Of a stretch of 64,000 nucleotides of DNA, positions 54,601-63,719 are shown one piece after another (within the stretch, counting starts at the first letter, position 1; the number at the start of each line of letters is the position of its first letter). Below the pieces are notes generated by a model, which was not told where the DNA came from, ran no database searches, and was given only the letters and a program-made list of their open reading frames with translations. The DNA lies in assembly GCA_964526735.1 (NCBI GenBank), contig CAZGLO010000003.1:13371-77370 (forward strand). Reading direction: 5' to 3'. Position numbers and translations under genes: made by a program. The stretch is from JAAUSY01 sp964526735 (lineage in GTDB: Bacteria; Chloroflexota; Chloroflexia; Chloroflexales; Chloroflexaceae).

Positions 54601-54939
54601 GATGCTTCGCGGCAGGATGCTCTTCTCTCTCATCATGGGGATTAAGCGCAGATCGTCGCTTTGAGAGGTGCGTGTCTGCGAGATCAGCCGCTCAAAGCCA
54701 ATCCACGAGGTGGCGAGATATTCCGGGGTGATGATGAGGAGCGCTTTGTGGCTTTCGCGCAGCGACCGCTCGATCTCTTCAATCGTCGGCTCTCCCCGCC
54801 GAAAATCACGGTAATCGACACAGACTTTCAGCCCGCTCTTCTCAAGACGAGGAACCAATTCGCTCCGTATCCACGGGCGATCATCGCTATTATACGAGAT
54901 AAACACATCGTAGGTAAGAGGTGAATGTGAACTGTCCAT
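51637..54939 (-). CDS. TIR-STAND-TPR protein A
   Basis: 1100 residues. An N-terminal TIR domain (9-140: TYDVFISYNSDD, VDYRDFRRGEPT, ITPEYLATSWIGFE) keeps the glutamate (Glu83) that is catalytic in NAD-cleaving TIRs. A STAND/NB-ARC-type NTPase follows: FVGRQLERDVLTSWL, P-loop GGVGKSS (198-204), WWSFYE (224-229) and Walker B LLVLDGFERAL. A winged-helix/arm region and C-terminal TPR-type helical repeats (about 700-1075) form the likely sensor. This is the architecture of NLR-like immune or signalling proteins: ligand binding to the repeats, oligomerisation through the NTPase, TIR activation. It is a paralogue of the next upstream gene, 34 bases away. The ligand and TIR activity are not known. 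Confidence 0.9.
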   Translation of the reverse strand: MDSSHSPLTYDVFISYNSDDRPWIRSELVPRLEKSGLKVCVDYRDFRRGEPTIEEIERSLRESHKALLIITPEYLATSWIGFERLISQTRTSQSDDLRLIPMMREKSILPRSIRHLTPVNFTSADPKDRKVAWKQVLSALGAAPASIPDPPPARDSWWLAHPYAPPAMFVGRQLERDVLTSWLNADHDHPLMVMQAMGGVGKSSLAWHWLMHDVSPSVWPSVVWWSFYETDHNFETFVLKTLGYLKGEAQHLSPRQQVDKLLNFLQQPGVLLVLDGFERALQAYGGMNSAYQGEGDHVPPPPTAAAVNTLQHAAQGMEEDPTSTEQSIAQRTGLDPQTMPNQPVTGEPSPTALPTDPAQRDSQSALADYFLRTLASEPAFQGKVLLVTRLTPRAVEAPTKEEGDNATVLPGCHFYELGPMQLSDAIFLLAAQGVRGEPSDMEYICGAYHQHPLSLSLLSGLVVSDISRPGDITAIHRLDISGDLEQRWCRILEESYQRLTNSSRQMLNLIACSREPISNAALLSLVHSLRKPKHQPITDRWPVVKRQTDSLAKVRSSLHATLSTNRITQGIYVPLCEKVTTLASKVLQREPQKPVESCSHEESLDSDMRELMIRGLVAYDPIGTCYGMHPIVRHYVYQQINTTKRADAHNRLRDYFSTLPPPVGVQRVEDLSPVIERYHHTVRAGHYDEAFELFYERINKPLYYQFGAYERQIELLLALFSDSDLSLPRLSSKTYQAWTLNALANCYGLSGQPQRAIPLLERAISLTERQPEKKNLAIDLANLAYHQMATGKLYAADSSLTGCINIYRSLQDEFGEADGHQERGRLLAYCGRWEEAAAELSTALTMFERWQQVNWQSITWAYRALQALLLLRTQEEELLLLQLHEHDDGENAPVAPATSAVAGHAGALATQIAAYRHEALEAAQRALELTEEFTRRHYAVERDYVRSHWLLGAAHRVNSNTDQAYEYLNTALTRCRQTNMIDHEAEILLEMAKLRAATGHRTEARQAAEQARAIAERSNYVLQGADIYLFLASLAHAEGDRQAAQQYAQVARSLAAGDNPSSHIYRVALGQTQRFFHDSPAPQPSNKADTTDTTDVPHTN

Positions 54940-54973
54940 GAACTGTCTATGATCTCTCTATGGTGCAAATGGT

Positions 54974-57900
54974 TCACCGCAGGAACGCATTTGCCTCCTC
55001 ATATGCAACCCAATAGGTATGGTTGGGAGGGCCGTCGCAGGTGGCAAGCATCCGCGCGATGCGGGCGTGATCCAATGCCGTCTGCTCCTCCCCCGCCGCC
55101 ATCGCCACGTGCGAGAAGAACAGATGAACGTCGGCCCCCTGCAAGGGGTAGCTATGGCGTTCGGTGATGAAGAGCACTTCGTGGGCGATGCGCACCGCCT
55201 CGTCCGGCAACCCTGCCACCGCCCGTACTCGTGCCATTTCGAGCAAAATCTCCGCTTGCAGCTCGACGGCGTTGAGTGTGCGGCAACGTCGGAATGCCTC
55301 TTGGAGATGATATTCGGCCTGCTGAATGTCTCCCTGCAGGCGGTAGGCCGCCCCAAGCAACCAATGTGCATGCATGTAGTCGTGCTCGACGGGGTAACTC
55401 TTGCGGGCATCTTCGTCGGCCAGCTCCAATGCGCGTTGTGCCGCCTCAAGCGCCACCATCGGCAATGATTGCTCGCCGGAGGAGGCGATAGATGCCGCCA
55501 CCCCAGAGAACGTCTCGCCCATCACCTGCTCTCGCTCCTCCGCCATCCGATCCGTATGCTCCCGACTGCGGTCTATGCCATCGATATTGCTCATCACGTC
55601 CATGCGGTGCTCAGTACGGTGTTCGCCCGCCCACTCAGCACCCTGCCACTCTACCACATATTCACGCGGGATCTCCTGTTCGCGGAGGAGGAGCAAGGCA
55701 AGATATGCCCGCAACGACCAGATAATCCCCTGCGCTTGCAGATTTCCCGTGCGTTTCTTGATTTCTTGGCTGCGGTCGAGGTGGTGGACGGCGTCTGGGT
55801 ACCGCCCTATGAGCATAAACAGCCGCGCAAGCTCATAATGGCCTGTCCCTGCGCGCTCCTCATCGCCACCCTCCTCGCATAGCTGGATAAGCCGCTGCAA
55901 ACTGACTTGTGCACCTTGCAGTTCACCCATATGGATTTGGTCAATGGCAAGGTTGCCCAGCCCAATCACGAGGTTATGCGTATCATCTGCCCGCTCTCGC
56001 AGCCGGTTGTGGTGGTCTTTGAATGCGATGGCCCGCCGATGTTGCCCACTCATACTATATCGCACCCCCAATGTTGCCAATACCCATGCTTGCTCATTCT
56101 CGTTGGAGAGGAGGGGCGGGTCGTTTTGTTGGTCAGGGCAGAGCGCGCGCAAAAGTTTGATGTGGAGCGGGATAGTGCCAGTGCTTTCCTGCAGCGCCGG
56201 AGCGATATAGCCATAAAAGACACGAAATGCTTCGTCATAGCGCTTGGCGAGCACAGCATGATGATAACATGCAATCGCCGGTGCAAGGTCTTCAAGTCGA
56301 TGCACGGTCTCTGGCGCAGGCAATTGCGCAGACGCAAAGTAGGAATGCAACCGCCGATGTGCTGCGATGCGTCCCTTGGTACTCAGCCGGTGATAACCAT
56401 AGTGCCGCACCATTGGGTGGAGGTCGTAGCGGTTGGTTGACTGGTCATAGAGCACCAACCCTCGGCTCATCAACTCCCGCCTGCAAAGCCCATTGCCATC
56501 AAGCAGTGGCGCGGTTTTCTTCCCCGCTGTCGTCGTGGCAAGATCGGTTGACGACTGCGAAGACGGGGGAGATTTTCCAAAGCGCGGCAGGAATGATGCG
56601 ACCCACTTCCGTACCCGCTCGGCAGGCGAATGCGAAGGTGGTTCGGCAGGCGGGATATCGGCGGGGGTCGCCTGATGGGCGATAAGCGCTTCAAGGGTGG
56701 AGTGCGTGACTGGCTCATGGAAGCACGAAATGGCATTGAGCAGGTGGCGGCAGGTCGGCGGCAGCCGTTCATAGCTGTAGACCAGTGCGAGATGTTGCCG
56801 TTCGCGCTCCGGCCCGCCAATATCGAGGTGATACGCAACCACAATATCGCCCGGCTCGTGCGGATCATTCACGATAAGCCCCGCCAACAACTGTAAACTC
56901 AACGGGTGGTAGGTCGCGGCCTCACAGACGTGGCGTATCTCACGTGCACTCCCACGGATACCCTGTATCTGTAAGAAGTGCACCGCCTCCTCCGGCATCA
57001 AGGCGGGGAGAGTGATTTCGCGGCACCCGGGTAAGAGCCTCCCATCATCATCTTCCATCACGGCAGGGCGCAAACGGCTAGTCAGCAAGACCTTACTTTG
57101 CACATTCGGCATCGCGGCAAGCTCCCGCAAAAAATAGTCCGTTAATGGGCTGGTACCACTGCGCAAGGTCGACTCGAAGATGCGCAATTCGGAGGTGGGC
57201 GGCGGCGGTGGCGGAGGCGGGTCATCCCCTTGATACACCGCGTCAAGCGTGTGATAGCTGTGGAGTGCGCGCTCAAAGCCGTCAAGGATGATAACAATCC
57301 CCGATTGTTGCAGCAAGTAGAGCAGGTCATCCACCTGTTGGTAGGAGGGCGGGTGCGTGGATGGTGCGCCAAGGTAGGTTAGCGCCGCCTGCACAAAGCT
57401 CTCCATCGTTGTTGTGCCCTCGTAGAAGCTCCACCAGATGAGGTAGGGGAAGCGCGTCGCGCCGATGTCGTGCAATAGCCAATGCCACGCCAACGCACTC
57501 TTGCCATAGCCGCCCGCCGCGTGCAGCACCAACAACGGGTGATGCTTGTCGGTGGTGAGCCATTCAGAGAGCAATGACCGCTCTATCGTGCGGCCCGTGA
57601 ATGTCGGCTGCATGGGGTAGGGGTGCGCAAGCAACCACGTACTCCCCGGCACTGGGTCAGGGGGAGGCGGGGGTGGGGGCGCTCCCAATGCAATCAGAAG
57701 TTGTTTCCAGGCAAGCGCATGGCGATCAGGTTCGTCATCTCCGTTGGGAGAGCGGTGGCGCGATTGCGGTGATGGGGGACGATGTGCCGCACCGTGCGTC
57801 GTCATATCGATGCACGTCTGATATTTGATGCGTTGTGGCAGGTCACACCGCTCCTTGATGAGCGGGACGGTGTGGATATCTTCATAGCCCGCCTCAAACG

Positions 57901-58192
57901 ACTGCACGACCGCCTGCTCAATATCGCCCCACACCGACTCAAGATAGGACGGCGAGATGACCAGCAACGTCCGGCGGCTCGTCTGCACCGCGCGGAGGGT
58001 CTCTTGCTCAACCGTCGCCCCGCGCCGAAAATCGCGATAGTCAATGCAGATGATCAGGTTGCTGCGGGCGAGGCGGGGGAGGAGTTCGTGGCGCACCCAC
58101 AGCCGATCCTCTGGACTATAGGAGATAAAGACATCGTAGGTTTTGTCTGCATTTTTGTCCGCGTGCTTGTCCACAGTCTTATCCACCCGCAT
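54974..58192 (-). CDS. TIR-STAND-TPR protein B
   Basis: 1072 residues, paralogous to protein A throughout. The N-terminus has a repeated DK tract (VDKTVDKHADKNADKT), then TIR (19-130: TYDVFISYSPEDRLW, CIDYRDFRRGATV, SPSYLESVWGDIE with Glu92). NTPase: FTGRTIERSLLSEWL, P-loop GGYGKSA (227-233), LIWWSFYE, VIILDGFERAL. It lacks the longer insertion that protein A has after its Walker B region. C-terminal TPR repeats run to near the end. Proline runs (PPPPPPPDP) link TIR and NTPase. It lies 23 bases after ribF. Divergence is greatest in linkers and repeats, consistent with different ligands (inference). Confidence 0.9.
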   Translation of the reverse strand: MRVDKTVDKHADKNADKTYDVFISYSPEDRLWVRHELLPRLARSNLIICIDYRDFRRGATVEQETLRAVQTSRRTLLVISPSYLESVWGDIEQAVVQSFEAGYEDIHTVPLIKERCDLPQRIKYQTCIDMTTHGAAHRPPSPQSRHRSPNGDDEPDRHALAWKQLLIALGAPPPPPPPDPVPGSTWLLAHPYPMQPTFTGRTIERSLLSEWLTTDKHHPLLVLHAAGGYGKSALAWHWLLHDIGATRFPYLIWWSFYEGTTTMESFVQAALTYLGAPSTHPPSYQQVDDLLYLLQQSGIVIILDGFERALHSYHTLDAVYQGDDPPPPPPPPTSELRIFESTLRSGTSPLTDYFLRELAAMPNVQSKVLLTSRLRPAVMEDDDGRLLPGCREITLPALMPEEAVHFLQIQGIRGSAREIRHVCEAATYHPLSLQLLAGLIVNDPHEPGDIVVAYHLDIGGPERERQHLALVYSYERLPPTCRHLLNAISCFHEPVTHSTLEALIAHQATPADIPPAEPPSHSPAERVRKWVASFLPRFGKSPPSSQSSTDLATTTAGKKTAPLLDGNGLCRRELMSRGLVLYDQSTNRYDLHPMVRHYGYHRLSTKGRIAAHRRLHSYFASAQLPAPETVHRLEDLAPAIACYHHAVLAKRYDEAFRVFYGYIAPALQESTGTIPLHIKLLRALCPDQQNDPPLLSNENEQAWVLATLGVRYSMSGQHRRAIAFKDHHNRLRERADDTHNLVIGLGNLAIDQIHMGELQGAQVSLQRLIQLCEEGGDEERAGTGHYELARLFMLIGRYPDAVHHLDRSQEIKKRTGNLQAQGIIWSLRAYLALLLLREQEIPREYVVEWQGAEWAGEHRTEHRMDVMSNIDGIDRSREHTDRMAEEREQVMGETFSGVAASIASSGEQSLPMVALEAAQRALELADEDARKSYPVEHDYMHAHWLLGAAYRLQGDIQQAEYHLQEAFRRCRTLNAVELQAEILLEMARVRAVAGLPDEAVRIAHEVLFITERHSYPLQGADVHLFFSHVAMAAGEEQTALDHARIARMLATCDGPPNHTYWVAYEEANAFLR

Positions 58193-58215
58193 TTCCTTAC
58201 ACTAAAGGTTGAGAG

Positions 58216-59148
58216 TTAGGCGTGCTGATGCAACAATGTCCGCGCGCGCTCAACATCGTTGTGTATCTGAGCCACCAACTGCTCAATGCCATCAAACCGT
58301 TGTTCGCCACGCAGCCGGTGCAAGAACGTAAGCCGGATATCGTGGTCATAGAGATCGCCACTCCAATCAAGCAAATGTGCCTCAACCGTCTGCTCTACGC
58401 CCTCAAACGTTGGCCGGACACCAATGTTCACCACGGCGGGGAGAGGTGTGCCGCCCGGCTCAAGATAGCAGTGGCAGACATATACCCCGCGCGCTGGGAG
58501 CGTATGTGGCGGGTGGATATGGAGGTTGGCTGTGGGGAAGCCGATTGTCCGCCCGCGCTTGTCGCCTTCTATCACCCGCCCATGCACATGGAATGGCCGC
58601 CCCAACAACGATTGCACATCTTCCACATCGCCCTGCTGCAAGAGTTTCCGCACCCGCGATGAGCTGACGCGCTCTCCCTTGACCAACGCAGGAGCCAATG
58701 ACCCGACCGTATAGCCCAATTCCTGGCCAATTTCCATCAGACGCGGGATAGTCCCTTCGCGGTTGTGGCCAAGCGCAAAATCGGCCCCCACCCATATCTC
58801 GCGCACCCGCAACGCAGACGTGATACGGCGCATATATTCATACGCCGTCGTGCTCATCAGGTGGGAGGTAAATCGCTCTATGACGAGGATGTCAGGATCG
58901 AGGGTGGCAATCAATTCGGTGCGCTCGGTGATGTCGGTCAGGAGCAAGGTTTGTTTGTCAGGCTGGATAACCTGCGCTGGGAGCGGCTCAAAGGTCAACA
59001 CCGCACTCTGACATTTGCATGCTTGGGCATGGGTTATAGCAGTGCGGATGAGCAGTTGATGCCCAAGGTGAAACCCGTCGAACTTGCCAATGGTCAAGAC
59101 GGTTGGCTGGTCGCTGATCGGGTGGTCGAGAGAGTAGACGATTCGCAT
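58216..59148 (-). CDS. ribF: Bifunctional riboflavin kinase / FAD synthetase
   Basis: 310 residues. N-terminal FMN adenylyltransferase: VLTIGKFDGFHLGHQLLI (nucleotidyltransferase HxGH), VGADFALGHNREG, SSSRVRKLL. C-terminal riboflavin kinase: GRTIGFPTANL, VVNIGVRPTF and EAHLLDWSGDLYDHDIRLTFLHRLR. It makes FMN and FAD from riboflavin. It lies between mutS (46-base gap) and the TIR-STAND genes (23-base gap), all leftward. Confidence 0.96.
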   Translation of the reverse strand: MRIVYSLDHPISDQPTVLTIGKFDGFHLGHQLLIRTAITHAQACKCQSAVLTFEPLPAQVIQPDKQTLLLTDITERTELIATLDPDILVIERFTSHLMSTTAYEYMRRITSALRVREIWVGADFALGHNREGTIPRLMEIGQELGYTVGSLAPALVKGERVSSSRVRKLLQQGDVEDVQSLLGRPFHVHGRVIEGDKRGRTIGFPTANLHIHPPHTLPARGVYVCHCYLEPGGTPLPAVVNIGVRPTFEGVEQTVEAHLLDWSGDLYDHDIRLTFLHRLRGEQRFDGIEQLVAQIHNDVERARTLLHQHA

Positions 59149-59194
59149 GCACTATCCTCAAACGGTGAATAGGGAAACGAACAAAAGGAGGGCT

Positions 59195-62158
59195 TTATTG
59201 CTCTTGTATCGGAGTTGTCGCGAGTCGTTGGAGTTCATAGAGCTTGGTCATTGCCTCAATGGGTGTCAGATCATTAATACGGAGCCGCTTCAGATATTCT
59301 ACGACCGGATTTGGCGCTGCATCGAAGAGTGAATATTGTTGCGGGGCGTGGTCATCCTCCCCACTGCCTTCCTCATCCTCATCCTGCCCCTCTGCCGAGT
59401 CTGCCGTGCTTGTGTCATGTACCGCGTGTTTATGCTTTTCACGGATGGCGGGCTCTTCGCCTCTGCCCTCCAGCTCCGCCAGTATCTCATTGGCACGGCG
59501 GATGACTGACCGCGGGATACCGGCAAGCTCCGCGACGTGGATGCCGTAACTGCGGTCTGCGCTGCCCTGCCGCAGCTCGTAGAGGAAGACCACGCGGCCA
59601 TCCTGCTCCACCGCCGCCATATGTTCATTGCGCACTCGTGGCAGCAGCTCCTCCAAGACGGTCAGCTCATGGTAGTGGGTGGCGAATAGCGTGCGACAAC
59701 GCAATCGCGGCTCGTTGTGGATATACTCGACCACCGCCCGCGCAATCGCCATGCCGTCGTAGGTACTGGTGCCGCGCCCCACCTCATCCAAGATAATCAA
59801 ACTCTGAGCGGTACTTTGCATCAGTAAGGCGGCTGTTTCTGTCATCTCGACCATAAAGGTACTCTGGCCGGTGGCGATATCATCTTGCGCGCCGATGCGG
59901 GTAAAGATGCGATCAACCAACCCCACCTGCGCCTCATCCGCGGGCACAAACGAGCCGACTTGTGCAAGCAGGACAGTGAGGGCCACTTGGCGCAGGACGG
60001 TACTCTTCCCTGCCATATTTGCGCCGGTGATAATCAAAAGCTGTTGGTCTTGCGTATCAAGGGTCACGTCGTTGGCGACGAATGGCTCCGGCAGCGATTG
60101 CTCAACGACCGGATGCCGCCCTCCCTTGATGTGGAGGGTAGTGTCTTCAGTCAGCGTCGGGCGGACATACCGCCCCCGCACGGCGGCCTCCCCCAGCGAC
60201 ATATACACATCGATGTGGGCAAGCAGGCGGGCGGTTGTGCGAAGCTCATCGCCATACCTCGCAACTTCGTGGCAGATAGTCCAGAAGGCTTCGCGCTCTA
60301 GTTCGGCAAGTTGCTGTTGCGCATTGAGGATGATGCTCTCATATTCCTTCAGTTCGGCTGTAATGTAGCGTTCTGCATTGGCGAGGGTCTGTTTGCGTTC
60401 GTAGTGGGAGGGCACGTTTGCTGCCGCGGCGCGCGAAATCTCAATATAGTAACCAAACACCTTGTTATAGCCCACTTTGAGCGACTTAATGCCAGTACGT
60501 TCGCTTTCGCGGTTCTCCAGATTGTTGATGTAGCGTTGCGCATCGCGGTTCGCCTCCACGACGCTGTCTATTTTCTTGTCGTAGCCGGGCCGGATCACCC
60601 GTCGTGCCTTCTCTTCGCCATCGCCGCCGCCGCCAAGATAGTTGGATACCCCCAACAGTGCCGGTGGGTTCTCATCAAGCGCCCGCTCAAGCAGTGCGCG
60701 TACATCGTGACACGGGTTGAGGTCTTGAGGTTGGTAGGTATGCTGGTGCGGGGCGTTGTGCGATGCTCGTTCCTGCACCTCGTCATAGAGCAGGGCTGTC
60801 CTATCGCCAATCGCCTCGATCACCTGCGGTAGTGCGCGTAAGGCCTGCCGTAGCTGGACGAGGTCGCGGGGCGTGGCAGAGCCAACCCCCTGCAAAATGC
60901 GGTTGACAGTACGCTCCATATCGCCAATGCCGCCAAGCGCCTGCCGTACTTCTGCCCGCAACAGCCCCTCATCCACGCCGCATGCCACGGCATCTTGCCG
61001 CTTGCGGAGCGTGTCAATGGTGAGGAGGGGTTGCGAGAGCCACCGCCGCAAAAGCCGTCCCCCCATTGGCGTACGGGTGTGGTCTAATACGCTAATCAGC
61101 GCACCTTTAGCCCTTCCCGTCGCGCTCTCAAGCAGTTCAAGGTTGCGGCGCGTTTGCGGGTCGAGGAACATCCACGAGCTAGTGGTGTAGACGTGCAGTG
61201 AGGTGATTTGTGCCGCGGTCTTGCGCAAGGTCTCGTTGATGTACTGTACCAATGCGCCCGCGGCCCGCGTCGCGAGGGGAGCCTGATCAAGCCCATAGCC
61301 CGCCAACGACGCGACTCCAAGCTGTTGCATCAGGGCATCGGCGGCGGTTTGGTGCTCCCACCGCCACGACGGCACGGCAGTCACCCGCCCGTGCGCCCAT
61401 TGCGTAGAAGTTTCCTGGCCCTCCAAACGGCGGGCAACCCGCTCGTGAGGGAGCAAGGTTTCGCGTTCTTCCTTGGTCATGGGGGCAAGATCGTGCTCAA
61501 GGCGGGCGCTGGATGGGGTCAGCGAAGGGAGCCGGAGCGATTCGTCATCAGGGACAAGGATTTCGGCGACTTGCAGCCGTACCAACTCCCCCGCCACCTC
61601 ATTCGCCGCGCCCTCGCCACGGAAGGTCGTCGCGGCAAACTCTCCTGTACTCAAATCGGCATAGCTGAACCCAATCGCATCCTTCTGCACAATGACCGTG
61701 GCGAGATAATTATTCTCTTCGGCCTGCAGCATCGTTGGGTCGGTAAGCGTGCCGGGGGTGATGACGCGCACCACCTCACGATGGACAATGCCGCGTTGCT
61801 TCTCGGAACGCTTGCCGCTGTCGAAGGTAGAGCGGCGGCGGGTGTCGTTCTTGCTCGACGGCGTCTCACTCATCTGCTCCGCAATCGCCACCCGATAGCC
61901 TTGATTGACCAGGCGGGCGATGTAGGACTCGACGGCGTGATAGGGCACTCCCGCCATCGCGCAGTAATGCTTTTCGCCCTTCCCTGAAGCATACTCGCGC
62001 TTGGCGAGGGTGATATCGAGCAGAGAAGAGGCAAGTTTGGCGTCATCACCAAAGATTTCGTAGAAGTCACCGAAGCGGTAGAGTAGGATCGCGTCGGCGT
62101 GTTGGGCCTTGATGTCTTGATATTGGCGGTACCAGAGATGCGGTTGGATCTTTGACAT
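59195..62158 (-). CDS. mutS: DNA mismatch repair protein MutS
   Basis: About 987 residues from the ATG at 62158 (MSKIQPHLWYRQYQ); a GTG 16 codons upstream is possible but adds an atypical leader. The mismatch-reading Phe-x-Glu lies in FGDFYEIFGDDAKLAS. The ATPase has Walker A ITGANMAGKSTVLRQ, Walker B region LIILDEVGRGTSTYDGMAIARAVVEYI and the FATHYHELTVLEE motif. It is longer than the usual 850-900, mainly through charged insertions, including an acidic tract (EDEEGSGEDDH) before the C-terminal helices. It recognises mismatches and starts repair. Confidence 0.97.
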   Translation of the reverse strand: MSKIQPHLWYRQYQDIKAQHADAILLYRFGDFYEIFGDDAKLASSLLDITLAKREYASGKGEKHYCAMAGVPYHAVESYIARLVNQGYRVAIAEQMSETPSSKNDTRRRSTFDSGKRSEKQRGIVHREVVRVITPGTLTDPTMLQAEENNYLATVIVQKDAIGFSYADLSTGEFAATTFRGEGAANEVAGELVRLQVAEILVPDDESLRLPSLTPSSARLEHDLAPMTKEERETLLPHERVARRLEGQETSTQWAHGRVTAVPSWRWEHQTAADALMQQLGVASLAGYGLDQAPLATRAAGALVQYINETLRKTAAQITSLHVYTTSSWMFLDPQTRRNLELLESATGRAKGALISVLDHTRTPMGGRLLRRWLSQPLLTIDTLRKRQDAVACGVDEGLLRAEVRQALGGIGDMERTVNRILQGVGSATPRDLVQLRQALRALPQVIEAIGDRTALLYDEVQERASHNAPHQHTYQPQDLNPCHDVRALLERALDENPPALLGVSNYLGGGGDGEEKARRVIRPGYDKKIDSVVEANRDAQRYINNLENRESERTGIKSLKVGYNKVFGYYIEISRAAAANVPSHYERKQTLANAERYITAELKEYESIILNAQQQLAELEREAFWTICHEVARYGDELRTTARLLAHIDVYMSLGEAAVRGRYVRPTLTEDTTLHIKGGRHPVVEQSLPEPFVANDVTLDTQDQQLLIITGANMAGKSTVLRQVALTVLLAQVGSFVPADEAQVGLVDRIFTRIGAQDDIATGQSTFMVEMTETAALLMQSTAQSLIILDEVGRGTSTYDGMAIARAVVEYIHNEPRLRCRTLFATHYHELTVLEELLPRVRNEHMAAVEQDGRVVFLYELRQGSADRSYGIHVAELAGIPRSVIRRANEILAELEGRGEEPAIREKHKHAVHDTSTADSAEGQDEDEEGSGEDDHAPQQYSLFDAAPNPVVEYLKRLRINDLTPIEAMTKLYELQRLATTPIQEQ

Positions 62159-62288
62159 AATTCTCGTTTTGCGCGGCGCTGCATACGCTGCTATTCCAAA
62201 GGGCACACGATGCCCCTATTGTACACCATCTGAATCACTTACGTTCTCCCGTTGATTATCTCTTTCCCTACATGGTACCTCCTCGTGC

Positions 62289-63683
62289 TTAAGATTCTCT
62301 TGGTGTTTGGCGGTAGAGATTCGACCCCGCCGAAATACGCATCAGAAGGCCGATAATCAAGAAGTTAATCAGGACAGACGACCCACCATAGGAGATGAAC
62401 GGCAGCGTGATACCCGTGAGTGGGATGAGGCGCAGGTTGCCACCGATGATCACGAACGTCTGCACTGCCAAGATAGTCGTCAGCCCCACCCCAAGAAGTT
62501 GCTCAAAGCCGCGGAACCGGCCCGACACCGCCAGCGCAATATGAAACCCGCGGTAGATGAGGAAGATATAGGCGATAAGGATGGCGAGTGTGCCGGAAAG
62601 CCCTAACTCTTCGGCGATGGCCGTGAAGGCAAAGTCGGTGTGGATGGCAGGCACTATGGCCGGTATCCCGCGGCCAAGGCCGGTGCCAAGAATACCGCCT
62701 GACGAGAGTGCATAGCTGGCCTGGACGATTTGGTAGCCTGTGCCTTGCGCTGTCGCCCACGGGTCAAGCCACACCCCCACCCGCAACGCGACAATCGGCA
62801 CAAAGTTGTAGAGAACAACCGCCCCCACCGCAAAGGCCGCCAATCCAGAGACCACATAGACCCAACGCTCTGTCGCCACGTAGAGCATCGCCAAGAAGAC
62901 CCCAAAGAGCAATAAGGCTGCCCCAAGGTCGCGTTGGAAGATAATTGTCCCCATCGCAATGCCCCACATCCCCATTATCGGCACGAGATGCGGGAGCGGG
63001 GGGAGGGTCAAAGGGCCAACTTTGTAGCCTGCGCTCACCACTGCACGGTGCTCATCAAGGTAGGAGGCGAGGAAGATGACGAGGATGATTTTGAGCAGCT
63101 CCGACGGCTGGAACATGAAGAAGCCAAAGTTAAACCACACCTTGACACCGCTATTATTGGGGTCTGTCCCAAAGACAAACGTCGCGAAGGTGAGCAATAG
63201 CCCGATGGTGAGCCATACATAGCGGTGATGTTCAAGCCAGTCCATAAACGAGCTGCTCTGGTAGCGCACGAAGAGGGTATCCCACGGAACAAAAATAATC
63301 AGAGCAAGAATGACCACTCCAAGCGTCACCCAGAGCGATTGTTTTGTGGCGATACCTTCGTAGACATCTCCATAGAGCGAGAGAAGACTCGGCTCAAGCC
63401 GCGTCGTAAGCAATAGCCCCATCCCCGACAGCAGCGCGACCAGCGGCAGAAAGACTTGATCGGCTCTGGTCAGCCGACTGCTCAACCCAAGCGATAGCCC
63501 GATAAACAAGAGCAGAGGCAAGGTGGAGGGCCATAAGATTGAGAGCACCTCCGGCAGAGTGGGGACAACTTCGCGTTGGCTTGTCGTGAAGACGACCATC
63601 AGGTAACCGGCGGTGAAGAAGATAAGCACCGTCACCATGAGCTGAAACTCGACCCCCCGAAATTGGCGTAGTCGTTGGAACAT
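62289..63683 (-). CDS. FtsW/RodA/SpoVE-family peptidoglycan polymerase
   Basis: 464 residues with about ten to twelve membrane segments. SEDS-family marks: WFNFGFFMFQPSELLKIILVIFLASYL, FQRDLGAALLLFGVFLAMLY (the catalytic-Asp loop), YQIVQASYALSSGGILGTGLGRG, HTDFAFTAIAEELG, and LIPLTGITLPFISYGGSSVL. SEDS proteins polymerise lipid II glycan strands with a class B PBP during division or elongation. No PBP gene is next to it in the window, so FtsW and RodA cannot be told apart here. An insertion-sequence end lies 36 bases upstream of its start. Confidence 0.92.
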   Translation of the reverse strand: MFQRLRQFRGVEFQLMVTVLIFFTAGYLMVVFTTSQREVVPTLPEVLSILWPSTLPLLLFIGLSLGLSSRLTRADQVFLPLVALLSGMGLLLTTRLEPSLLSLYGDVYEGIATKQSLWVTLGVVILALIIFVPWDTLFVRYQSSSFMDWLEHHRYVWLTIGLLLTFATFVFGTDPNNSGVKVWFNFGFFMFQPSELLKIILVIFLASYLDEHRAVVSAGYKVGPLTLPPLPHLVPIMGMWGIAMGTIIFQRDLGAALLLFGVFLAMLYVATERWVYVVSGLAAFAVGAVVLYNFVPIVALRVGVWLDPWATAQGTGYQIVQASYALSSGGILGTGLGRGIPAIVPAIHTDFAFTAIAEELGLSGTLAILIAYIFLIYRGFHIALAVSGRFRGFEQLLGVGLTTILAVQTFVIIGGNLRLIPLTGITLPFISYGGSSVLINFLIIGLLMRISAGSNLYRQTPRES

Positions 63684-63719
63684 CTATATCCCCTCTTTGG
63701 CTATATCCCCCCGTAGGAG

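Noticed and set aside
53863..54645. Rightward 260-codon frame
   Set aside because: Antisense to the TIR and NTPase region of TIR-STAND protein A; Arg/His-rich composition is typical of shadow frames.
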